Shown: positions 1-4,894 of the stretch, piece by piece
How the letters are laid out: each line of letters opens with the position of its first letter
Numbering within the stretch: position 1 is the first letter of the stretch
From: Methanobacteriota archaeon
GTDB taxonomy: Archaea > Halobacteriota > Methanosarcinia > Methanosarcinales > Methanoperedenaceae
Direction: 5' to 3'
NCBI GenBank assembly: GCA_018900975.1
Contig: JAHIFK010000333.1
Coordinates: forward strand, 1-9,353
DNA length: 9,353 nt
Notes under the pieces: model-generated
What the model was told of the DNA's origin: nothing
Database searches by the model: none
Seen by the model: the letters and a program-made list of their open reading frames with translations, nothing else
Program-made: the position numbers and the translations under genes

Positions 1-1
1 G

Positions 2-688
2 GAGGATACGGTGTGTCTGATAAAGAGGATCAGGGAAATAAGTGAGATACCTGTGTCGCTGTCTGTCTTTCCGCTCGCTGATGAGCAGTACACGGAATTA
101 AGAACCCTTGGCGTTAACGAGCTTGTGATACCGCTTGACGCCTGCACGGAAGGATTGTTCGATAAGATAAAAGGGAGAGGCGCAGGTGGACCATATTCAT
201 GGGAGAGGCACTTTGACGGGTTGAAAAGAGCAGCACGGATCTTCGGGAAAGTGGGGACACATCTTATCCTCGGTCTCGGAGAGACGGATGAAGAAGCGGT
301 GAGGATAATTGACGAACTGCACAATTCCGGGATCAATGCTGCCCTTTTCTCATACACTTATGTTCCGGGTGCTCAACTTTCACTTGAACAGGATAAAGAG
401 GATAGCATCAGGCATTATCGCGCTGTGCAGGTTGTAAGGCATCTTATCATGGAGGGAAAGGCAAGTTATAGGGACATGGGGTTTTCGGATGGGAAGCTCT
501 CTGATTTCGGTGTCGAGAGAGATGCCATCTTTAGGATAATAGAGGATGGATCGGCTTTCCAGACATCAGGATGTCCAGACTGCAACCGTCCGATGGCGAA
601 TGAGACATTTTCAAAGATGTATAATTTCCCAAGAAAACCGGATGAGAGAGAGAAAGAGGGGATTATAAGGGAACTTGGAAATATTTGA
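2..688 (+). CDS. Radical SAM protein, biotin-synthase-related type (5'-truncated by window edge)
   Basis: The frame is open from the first full codon at position 2, so the gene very probably begins upstream; the GTG at 11 lies inside a continuous frame and is unlikely to be the start. What is visible is the C-terminal half of a radical SAM TIM barrel. Counting from the codon at 11, there is a GLGET motif at about residues 88-92, the glycine-rich strand typical of biotin synthase-like radical SAM enzymes, followed by a YVPGA segment at about 117-121. Near the end a TSGCPDCNRP motif gives Cys188 and Cys191, a C-terminal cysteine pair I associate from memory with the biotin-synthase-related family (COG2516-like); it may bind an extra iron-sulfur cluster. 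The CxxxCxxC SAM-cluster motif is not in the window. The substrate cannot be told; archaeal lipoyl synthase components are related alternatives. The stop is TGA at 686-688. Confidence 0.8.
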   Translation, partial: EDTVCLIKRIREISEIPVSLSVFPLADEQYTELRTLGVNELVIPLDACTEGLFDKIKGRGAGGPYSWERHFDGLKRAARIFGKVGTHLILGLGETDEEAVRIIDELHNSGINAALFSYTYVPGAQLSLEQDKEDSIRHYRAVQVVRHLIMEGKASYRDMGFSDGKLSDFGVERDAIFRIIEDGSAFQTSGCPDCNRPMANETFSKMYNFPRKPDEREKEGIIRELGNI

Positions 689-767
689 TATTCCGAACTC
701 TTGGATCAAGAAAAGCGCTGCGGGATTCAACGAATGAGCCCACTATCGAAGGCATCCTGTGGAGGTT

Positions 768-1037
768 CGGGAAAATGTACGGCAGATAGCCCAGACTATC
801 GAGAGCGCGAGCAGGGAGCTGATATCGTAGTTGCCTTTAACTTGCAGGTCAGGCGATAATCTCAGGGCTGGCGATCAATACGCCGACCTCAGTGATGATA
901 AGTAAGAGGCTCACGAGAGCGATGTCAGGGGGAGGAGGAAGGATGCGCCTGCGCTGTGGGCGGCGCAGAGGAAGGATGAGGAGAAGCATCAGGGGTCTGG
1001 AGTGAGGGCGGATGGGGGGAGGGATGTGGGGGTGTGA
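768..1037 (+). pseudogene. Possible decayed coding region (one frame with two internal stops)
   Basis: One reading frame from about 768 to the TGA at 1035-1037 reads like protein in stretches: charged helical sequence such as RQIAQTIESASREL near 780-824 and RKDAPALWAAQRKDEEKHQ near 936-992. It is broken by TAG at 828-830 and TAA at 903-905. Another coding-like stretch (EPTIEGILWRFGKMYG) lies just upstream in a different frame, ending near 790. I do not recognise a family. This could be the remnant of a gene damaged by frameshifts and stops, or chance openness in purine-rich DNA. It is reported because the segment otherwise has no explanation. Confidence 0.2.
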
Positions 1038-1070
1038 GATTGGGGGGATGGAGGTGGATGGAAGGGGGGG
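1014..1070 (+). other. G-rich tract with G-quadruplex potential
   Basis: The + strand here carries successive G runs: 6 G at 1014-1019, 3 at 1021-1023, 5 at 1028-1032, 6 at 1042-1047 and 7 at 1064-1070. The first four runs are separated by loops of 1, 4 and 9 nt, enough for an intramolecular quadruplex. The tract lies in non-coding or degenerate sequence and ends just before a small ORF. Whether it folds or has a role is not visible from the sequence. Confidence 0.5.
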
Positions 1071-1073
1071 ATT

Positions 1074-1163
1074 ATGCGGGATATTCTTGAAACAGTATAT
1101 ACAGGGCTCGTACATCACACGGGGTTTGTGACTGAAGGCGATAAGTGTTTCGTGCATCCTTAA
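1074..1163 (+). CDS. Small ORF, 29 aa, unrecognised
   Basis: ATG at 1074-1076 opens a 29-codon frame ending at TAA 1161-1163. The start follows a G-rich run that could act as a ribosome-binding site. The peptide begins MRDILETVYTG and ends GDKCFVHP, an ordinary protein-like composition unlike the low-complexity frames on the opposite strand. It may be a real small protein, or the last fragment of the decayed gene suggested at 768-1037. I recognise no family. Confidence 0.18.
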   Translation: MRDILETVYTGLVHHTGFVTEGDKCFVHP

Positions 1164-1276
1164 AAATCTTGAACCAGAATAACCATCTTGACGCTTGAAT
1201 CTGGGGCACAGATAAAACTGAAGAAAATATATGTGATGTAACGGAGATCGCCAGTCAATTTTGAGAAGACGATAGG

Positions 1277-1284
1277 TTTAAATA
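1277..1284 (+). promoter_or_regulatory. Archaeal TATA box candidate upstream of the HNH gene
   Basis: The sequence TTTAAATA at 1277-1284, continuing as TAAATATACC, matches an archaeal TATA element preceded by purines (GATAGG). Initiation about 25 bp downstream would fall near 1305-1312. That lies before the TTG at 1350 but inside the open frame that extends back to 1296, which bears on the uncertain start of the HNH gene. Confidence 0.45.
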
Positions 1285-1349
1285 TACCACCTTAACTACT
1301 TGTCCACTCGAAAGAATGGTTAGAGTATATTCGTAAAGATACAAAAGGA

Positions 1350-1685
1350 TTGCTTCCTAAAGTAGAACGTGTGGATTTAGATGGACATGTTGTTATTGAT
1401 AAACCACCAAGATTACCTATCAATCGATCTGATTATCTCATTGCTTGGAATAAATATTTTCCTCGTGTAAGTGAAGGTATGTGTCCTTGTTGTGAAGAAA
1501 GATATATTTATCATGATTGTTTCAAACTTGGTCACAATGTACCAGTTTCAAAAGGAGGAACTAATGACATTAAAAATTTAGTTCCTATATGTGATCGTTG
1601 CAATAGTCACATGAATGATAATTATACTATTGTAGAATATAAAACAAAATATTATCCAAACTCAAAAAGGAAATTGCTGGTGTAG
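1350..1685 (+). CDS. HNH endonuclease, small, probably acquired
   Basis: A 111-residue protein from a TTG start. It has a zinc-ribbon HNH nuclease core: CPCC (Cys45, Cys48), then LGHNVPVSKGGTNDIKNLVPIC with catalytic-type His62 and Asn76, then CDRCNSHM (Cys81, Cys84). The paired cysteines hold zinc and the His-Asn core cuts DNA in this superfamily. The start is doubtful. The same frame is open back to 1296 and reads as sensible protein (KEWLEYIRKDTKG) with no ATG or GTG, while an ATG at 1316 is in a different frame and stops after six codons. The gene may therefore have lost its 5' end or carry a frameshift. Base use is distinctly AT-rich (20 G+C of 60 at 1381-1440, against 25-33 of 60 in scpA/scpB stretches), suggesting transfer from a phage, plasmid or intron-like source. 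It converges with the PD-(D/E)XK gene. Its target is unknown. Confidence 0.8.
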   Translation: MLPKVERVDLDGHVVIDKPPRLPINRSDYLIAWNKYFPRVSEGMCPCCEERYIYHDCFKLGHNVPVSKGGTNDIKNLVPICDRCNSHMNDNYTIVEYKTKYYPNSKRKLLV

Positions 1686-1718
1686 GAGGGGAGTGTAACT
1701 GATTTTGCTTAAACTTCC

Positions 1719-2312
1719 CTAATCCCCACAATACAACCCATACCCACACTCCCCACAAGCCTTCTCATCCTTCGTCCTCTCAAAACCATGTTCATAATCA
1801 CGCGCAATCTTCTTCGCGATCTCGATCATACCATCAACAGAATTCCCATCAAGTCCCTCCATCCGTGAACTACCCCCACTCTCAAATTTCCCACCATTCA
1901 GTTCAAAAGTCCTGGGATTGGGAAGACCAAGCTGTTCGAGTGTGAGTCTTTTCACTTTATATTGAGGATAAACATGCTCAATACCCCTGGCATAAAGCAA
2001 AAGTTGTTTTGAGCGCGCATCGGGTCCGGGTTCAGATTTTCCGGTCTTGTAATCGATGATCTCAATTTCATTATTTGTGCCAGGCATCAGATCCACTCGG
2101 TCGATAAATCCTTTAAACGTAAACCCTCCAAGCGGTACAGCGAATCTTTGCTCAACCATCAGGTTATTCGCAATTCTATTTTTGTTCCGCTCCCAGAATA
2201 CATCGAGCGCCTCAGTTGCAGTTTCAATGTCAACGCCTCTGAAATCAGGTTCTTTTGCGACCGTATCCCTGATCTCATACAGCCTTTCCTTCGTGGTTAT
2301 TTTCTCACTCAC
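1719..2312 (-). CDS. PD-(D/E)XK nuclease domain protein, RecB/Cas4-like, probably N-truncated
   Basis: A 197-residue protein from a GTG start. The nuclease core is visible: GFIDRVD with Asp71, IDYKTGKS with Asp87-x-Lys89, and QLLLY (Gln103, Tyr107), the order seen in RecB-family PD-(D/E)XK nucleases. The tail has CGECGYGLYC (Cys186, Cys189, Cys195), matching the three C-terminal cysteines that ligate a 4Fe-4S cluster in AddB/Cas4-type nucleases. The fourth ligand normally lies before the nuclease core, in a CPxxY-type motif, and is absent: there is no cysteine before residue 186. This domain usually ends a UvrD/RecB helicase, so the gene may be a detached helicase tail or a stand-alone nuclease. 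The frame continues upstream without a stop to about 2436 but has no start codon there and no recognisable helicase sequence. No CRISPR or cas gene is nearby, so a Cas4 role is not supported. Confidence 0.75.
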   Translation of the reverse strand: MSEKITTKERLYEIRDTVAKEPDFRGVDIETATEALDVFWERNKNRIANNLMVEQRFAVPLGGFTFKGFIDRVDLMPGTNNEIEIIDYKTGKSEPGPDARSKQLLLYARGIEHVYPQYKVKRLTLEQLGLPNPRTFELNGGKFESGGSSRMEGLDGNSVDGMIEIAKKIARDYEHGFERTKDEKACGECGYGLYCGD

Positions 2313-2337
2313 CGCTATCTTAAGCTGTAAATAGCAG

Positions 2338-2345
2338 TATAATTT
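2338..2345 (-). promoter_or_regulatory. TATA box candidate for the PD-(D/E)XK gene
   Basis: Read on the minus strand, AAATTATA at 2345-2338 lies about 29 bp before the GTG start. That spacing fits an archaeal promoter giving a leaderless or nearly leaderless transcript. No Shine-Dalgarno sequence is evident before the GTG, which agrees with leaderless translation. Confidence 0.35.
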
Positions 2346-2470
2346 TCCCCAATATCCGCAGCCGCGATCCTGAACACAGGCGAACCGGAAGCCGCCTCGC
2401 CTCAGTATGATGCGATATTCCGGTACCTGTATGCTTTAATTTTGATGTGAAGCGGTTGCCTGGGGGCATA

Positions 2471-2480
2471 TCGGCGCCGA
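2471..2480. repeat. Perfect 10-bp palindrome upstream of a TATA-like sequence
   Basis: TCGGCGCCGA at 2471-2480 is self-complementary and lies 7 bp before the TATA-like sequence at 2488. It could be an operator, or chance in GC-rich sequence. Confidence 0.3.
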
Positions 2481-2487
2481 GGGATTA

Positions 2488-2496
2488 ATATTTAAA
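2488..2496 (+). promoter_or_regulatory. TATA box candidate facing the inverted-repeat region
   Basis: ATATTTAAA at 2488-2496, preceded by GGGATTA, resembles an archaeal TATA element. Initiation about 25 bp on would fall near 2515-2522, just before the first inverted repeat begins at 2526. No protein-coding gene lies downstream on this strand, so if active it would make a non-coding transcript. Confidence 0.35.
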
Positions 2497-2525
2497 AAGT
2501 GATAAATGTGCGGCTAATTCGATGG

Positions 2526-2604
2526 AACACGGATGACACAGATGACGCGGATGCGCGCGGATATCGTATCCGTGGAAATCCGCCAAATCCGCGCAATCCG
2601 CGTT
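2526..2604. repeat. Imperfect inverted repeat of 9-nt CGGAT-ending units
   Basis: The left arm (2526-2562) divides into AACACGGAT, GACACAGAT, GACGCGGAT and GCGCGCGGAT. The right arm (2568-2604) divides into ATCCGTGGAA, ATCCGCCAA, ATCCGCGCA and ATCCGCGTT, which are reverse-complement versions of the same unit. Each arm is 37 nt as 10+9+9+9, with the 10-nt unit next to the 5-nt centre ATCGT. Pairing of the arms would give a long, mismatched hairpin, best matched near the loop and at the base. Open frames across it encode only low-complexity Asp-Thr-Asp-rich sequence and are not genes. Confidence 0.85.
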
Positions 2605-2644
2605 CTACGTCGTCGAAAATCTTCGTTGCGCGCCTCGAAAAAAA

Positions 2645-2709
2645 CCACAGAGAGCACAGAGGACACAGAGAAAAGCGGTACCGCTCTGTGCTCTCTATGT
2701 ACTCTGTGG
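2645..2709. repeat. Imperfect inverted repeat of 9-nt CACAGAG units around a GCGGTACCGC centre
   Basis: The left arm is CCACAGAG, AGCACAGAG, GACACAGAG (2645-2670). The right arm, read on the opposite strand from 2709, is CCACAGAG, TACATAGAG, AGCACAGAG. Between them sits AAAA and the perfect palindrome GCGGTACCGC at 2675-2684. The 9-nt period and the arm layout are the same as in the neighbouring element at 2526-2604, although the unit sequence differs. Elements of this CACAGAG type occur in many environmental prokaryote genomes, from general recollection; their function is not known to me. The frames through it (peptides such as HREHRGHREK) are typical spurious translations. Confidence 0.85.
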
Positions 2710-2776
2710 TCGATTATCCTTGCTTGTATTCAGTTCTTTCATTAGCGGGATAAGGAAATTCGTTAATACTTTCCTG

Positions 2777-3070
2777 CTAAACATTCGCCAGCAGTTCATC
2801 TATGCCCTTCGCATTCAGCCTGCAGTTCTCCCCATCCACCTCTGCATAGCAGTTTTTCACAAGATAATCGAGCTGGAACTTTAACTGCGCCTCTGTAATC
2901 CCAAGCTCTTTCATAATATCCGTCTTCGTTTTCCCGAAAGCTCCGATGGATTTGACAATATTTCTCCTGAGCGGGTTCTCAAGCGTCCTGAACATCACCT
3001 TGTGGTCGCTGGGTGTTTTCATCTCGCAGGCATCGTGTTCATCTTGCGGCGGTTCTATATCATTTTTCAT
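2777..3070 (-). CDS. Small winged-helix DNA-binding protein, last gene of the RPA operon
   Basis: The chosen start is ATG at 3070, preceded by GGGAG with 5 nt spacing and 1 nt after the TAG stop of the phosphoesterase gene. A GTG at 3100 is in frame but would overlap that gene by 29 nt and has no such signal. The 97-residue product has an acidic, probably disordered first 25 residues. A compact winged helix-turn-helix follows: FRTLENPLRRNIVKSIGAF is a first helix of ArsR/MarR-like form, KTDIMKELGITEAQLKFQLDYL is the helix-turn-helix, and the wing runs through CYAEVDGENCRLN, ending KGIDELL. The pattern fits archaeal wHTH regulators of unknown target. Its tight coupling to the RPA cluster suggests either autoregulation of that operon or a structural role with RPA; neither is shown. 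Confidence 0.75.
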   Translation of the reverse strand: MKNDIEPPQDEHDACEMKTPSDHKVMFRTLENPLRRNIVKSIGAFGKTKTDIMKELGITEAQLKFQLDYLVKNCYAEVDGENCRLNAKGIDELLANV

Positions 3071-3071
3071 G

Positions 3072-3893
3072 CTATCTCCCACTATCAATTCTTTCGCCAC
3101 GGGACTTATATCTTTTCCTCACCTTCGTAATACCCAGCTTTTTTATTCCCCCGATAGTACCCAGGTCAGTCCCATCAAGCAGGAACGCCCGTGCTTTATC
3201 AAGCTCAATGGCGTGGTTGGCGAACACAGGTCCGAGAAGTTCTTCATGGATGGATTCATTGAACGGTATCCCGCCGCACAATTCATTAAAAGCTGGCATT
3301 ATTATGACCTCGGGATCACTCCATTGCGCGTTCCCATAGTGCCCCATGATGGCTGTTTCTATGAATCGGGTGCGTATCCAGGCAGGCTCTGAGACGCCGT
3401 GCCCAAGTGCATCCACGAGTCTTATCGTGGGGTGATTGTGGGACATAACGACATCGGATGACGAAAGAAGTGCAGCATCAGGCCACGTATGACCGTGGAA
3501 ATAGCCCACCCCATCAAGCACAAAACCTCTCATCCCGTGCATGGTAACGTTCTTCGGGATAAGCCCCTCTATATCGCCATCATGGTTCCCTGGCACGATA
3601 TCAACATGTGCAAAACCAGCAAGTTCCTCAAGGAATACCGGAACTTCCTGTTTTTCCTGCCATGAAGTCCTGGGAACATTATGTTTTATATCGCCAAGCA
3701 GGACTATTCTCTCAGGAGAGACTTTCCTGATATACTCCCTGATTCGCCCCGTGCGCTTTTCCACCTGGCTCGGGATGCTTATGCCGCTGTGGTAAAGCTC
3801 CCATTCGATTCCAAGATGAATATCTGCGATAACAAGCGTCCTGATAGTATTCTCGACCAATAGTGCAGGTTCATTCAACAGGGGGCTTATCAT
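3072..3893 (-). CDS. RPA-associated metallophosphoesterase (calcineurin-like, COG1407 type)
   Basis: A 273-residue binuclear-metal phosphoesterase of the archaeal ICC/SbcD-related type. All metal-site motifs are present in order: Asp24-x-His26 (IADIHLG), Gly67-Asp68 (LLGDIKHN), Gly102-Asn103-His104-Asp105 (VPGNHDGD), Gly134-His135 (YFHGHTWP) and His152/His154 (MSHNHP). It should therefore hydrolyse phosphodiester or phosphomonoester bonds; the substrate in this family is not settled. It starts 2 nt after the stop of the RPA-associated protein gene, with GGAAAG upstream. The order RPA, RPA-associated protein, phosphoesterase matches the haloarchaeal operon in which this gene is called rpe, so a role in processing nucleic acid held by RPA is a reasonable inference. 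The basic C-terminus (KVRKRYKSRGER) could help nucleic-acid contact. Confidence 0.9.
   Translation of the reverse strand: MISPLLNEPALLVENTIRTLVIADIHLGIEWELYHSGISIPSQVEKRTGRIREYIRKVSPERIVLLGDIKHNVPRTSWQEKQEVPVFLEELAGFAHVDIVPGNHDGDIEGLIPKNVTMHGMRGFVLDGVGYFHGHTWPDAALLSSSDVVMSHNHPTIRLVDALGHGVSEPAWIRTRFIETAIMGHYGNAQWSDPEVIIMPAFNELCGGIPFNESIHEELLGPVFANHAIELDKARAFLLDGTDLGTIGGIKKLGITKVRKRYKSRGERIDSGR
3076..3080 (-). promoter_or_regulatory. Shine-Dalgarno site deciding the winged-helix start
   Basis: GGGAG on the minus strand, 5 nt before the ATG at 3070, lies within the last codons of the upstream gene. It favours the ATG at 3070 over the in-frame GTG at 3100. Confidence 0.6.
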
Positions 3894-3895
3894 TT

Positions 3896-4894
3896 TCAGA
3901 CTTTCCGCAGTACCCCGATCTTCGGCTCATAACACCGCCCTTCATCCATGAGCTCTTTAATGCCTGATTCCACGGTCTCAGGGTCAATTCCGTCCTTCTG
4001 GGCAGCCTCTACCACAATAGAATATTGTATCCCTTTGCCTGTATCCAGTTTATCGATAATACCAGCAATTATTTCTTTAGGTCCGGTTTCAGGCTCTTTG
4101 AGTTCGGACTTTGCATTCTCTTCTTCGGAAACAGCTTCCTCTATTTCTGGAGATACTTGATTTTCTTCAGGTTTTACAATATGCTGGTTAATGAATCCCT
4201 GTTCATAATTGACCAAACCCTGCGGGGCTTCCTGCACATGTACTTTTGTTACATTATCTGTAGCAACAGTTTCTATAGCATGGATGACGGCATTTTTTAG
4301 TTCCGCCATTGTTTTATCCAGGTTTTTATAATGTGCAACCGCCTTTACAGCGCCGTCGGCAAGAACGGCATTTACCCCTTTTCCAAGCAGATATTCTTTC
4401 AGATCATTCCCGGATTTTCCTGAACTCAATGCATCCTCGATATACCTTATACGCTCAAGTGTGCGCTCTGCTGTATCAAGCACCCACCTGTCCCTCAATT
4501 CTTCATCAGCATTGTTCATCTCTTCAGGCCTGACTGACGTGTACACGTTTCCGTCCTCAGGCTCGAACTTTCTCGCTTTGCCCACTACTGCCACATACGC
4601 AGGGATATTAAGTTCAGAAAGGAAGATCGCAGATTCAGGCTGGTACTGTCCAGCGTACACCGTGAACACTCCTGTTGGATCAGCCACGCGCCCGCGCCAT
4701 AGTGAATTATCCTTTCCTATGTTCTCCACCTCAGTGACCACACCCACAATAAAAAGTCGGTTGCATTTCACGCCAGTCGGTGTAATGATATAATTCGGCG
4801 CCCGTTCATCGCCCATGCTGATGTGCATATTAGACCTGTTGAATTCCCATGCAAAAACGCGCCATGCTACTTCCCTGTCAAGTATCTTTTCCAT
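3896..4894 (-). CDS. rpap: RPA-associated protein with OB fold and C-terminal winged helix
   Basis: A 332-residue partner of archaeal RPA (COG3390 type). The N-terminal part contains one OB fold, about residues 34-125: NYIITPTGVKCNRLFIVGVVTEVE, LWRGRVADPTGVFTVYAGQYQP and NIPAYVAVVGKARKF follow the usual strand pattern. Residues 130-215 are helical and 220-272 form a Glu/Pro-rich linker. Residues 272-332 make a winged helix of the type that ends eukaryotic RPA32, with GIDPETVESGIKELMDEGRCYEP as recognition helix and wing. In haloarchaea such proteins bind the cognate RPA and are co-transcribed with it. Here the ATG lies 17 nt inside the end of the rpa gene, implying coupled translation, and the stop is 2 nt before the phosphoesterase. 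It probably works in replication and repair as the small subunit of a single-strand-binding complex. Confidence 0.88.
   Translation of the reverse strand: MEKILDREVAWRVFAWEFNRSNMHISMGDERAPNYIITPTGVKCNRLFIVGVVTEVENIGKDNSLWRGRVADPTGVFTVYAGQYQPESAIFLSELNIPAYVAVVGKARKFEPEDGNVYTSVRPEEMNNADEELRDRWVLDTAERTLERIRYIEDALSSGKSGNDLKEYLLGKGVNAVLADGAVKAVAHYKNLDKTMAELKNAVIHAIETVATDNVTKVHVQEAPQGLVNYEQGFINQHIVKPEENQVSPEIEEAVSEEENAKSELKEPETGPKEIIAGIIDKLDTGKGIQYSIVVEAAQKDGIDPETVESGIKELMDEGRCYEPKIGVLRKV

Larger units (their letters stand above)
689..1295. other. Long intergenic stretch without an intact gene
   Basis: About 600 bases between the radical SAM gene and the open frame of the HNH gene. It contains the decayed-frame candidate, the G-rich tract and the 29-codon ORF described separately. 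The 102-codon frame on the minus strand over 849-1157 is proline- and isoleucine-rich only because it reads the G-rich tract backwards, and it is not accepted as a gene. Positions 1164-1270 show nothing I can name: no tRNA, terminator or repeat. Confidence 0.5.
2515..2712 (+). ncRNA. Possible structured non-coding RNA spanning the two inverted repeats
   Basis: The TATA candidate at 2488-2496 would start a transcript just before the two inverted repeats, and such an RNA would fold as two successive imperfect hairpins joined by about 40 nt. No clear poly-T terminator follows, only mildly T-rich sequence after 2710. The alternative is that the repeats are DNA-level elements, or lie in the 3' untranslated region of the RPA operon, which approaches from the other side. 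Confidence 0.2.
2313..2776. other. Non-coding interval between the PD-(D/E)XK gene and the winged-helix gene
   Basis: About 460 bases without a supported gene. The two inverted repeats, a 10-bp palindrome and two TATA candidates are listed separately. Positions 2350-2470 contain a short protein-like frame on the + strand (ending near 2442) with no usable start. I see nothing firm there. Confidence 0.6.

Noticed and set aside
849..1157. 102-codon open frame on the minus strand
   Set aside because: It is rich in Pro, Ile and Arg because it reads the G-rich tract in reverse; no domain, no plausible ribosome-binding site, and it overlaps better + strand coding-like sequence.
1350..1685. Group I or II intron homing endonuclease within an intron
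   Set aside because: No flanking exon halves, intron core structure or interrupted host gene can be seen around it; only an isolated HNH gene is supported.
1719..2312. Cas4 of a CRISPR system
   Set aside because: The nuclease core and C-terminal cysteines are Cas4-like, but the N-terminal cysteine is missing and there is no cas gene or array in the window; a RecB/UvrD-type nuclease tail fits as well or better.
2350..2442. Short protein-like frame on the + strand near ILNTGEPEAASPQYDAIF
   Set aside because: It has no start codon after the preceding in-frame stop and no recognisable family; too short to support.
2526..2709. CRISPR array
   Set aside because: The repeated units are 9 nt, contiguous and mirrored; there are no spacers of uniform length and no cas genes.
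2499..2753. Two overlapping + strand open frames (84 and 70 codons) through the inverted repeats
   Set aside because: Their products are low-complexity translations of the 9-nt repeats, such as the TDDTDDAD and REHRGHRE stretches, a well-known kind of spurious protein.
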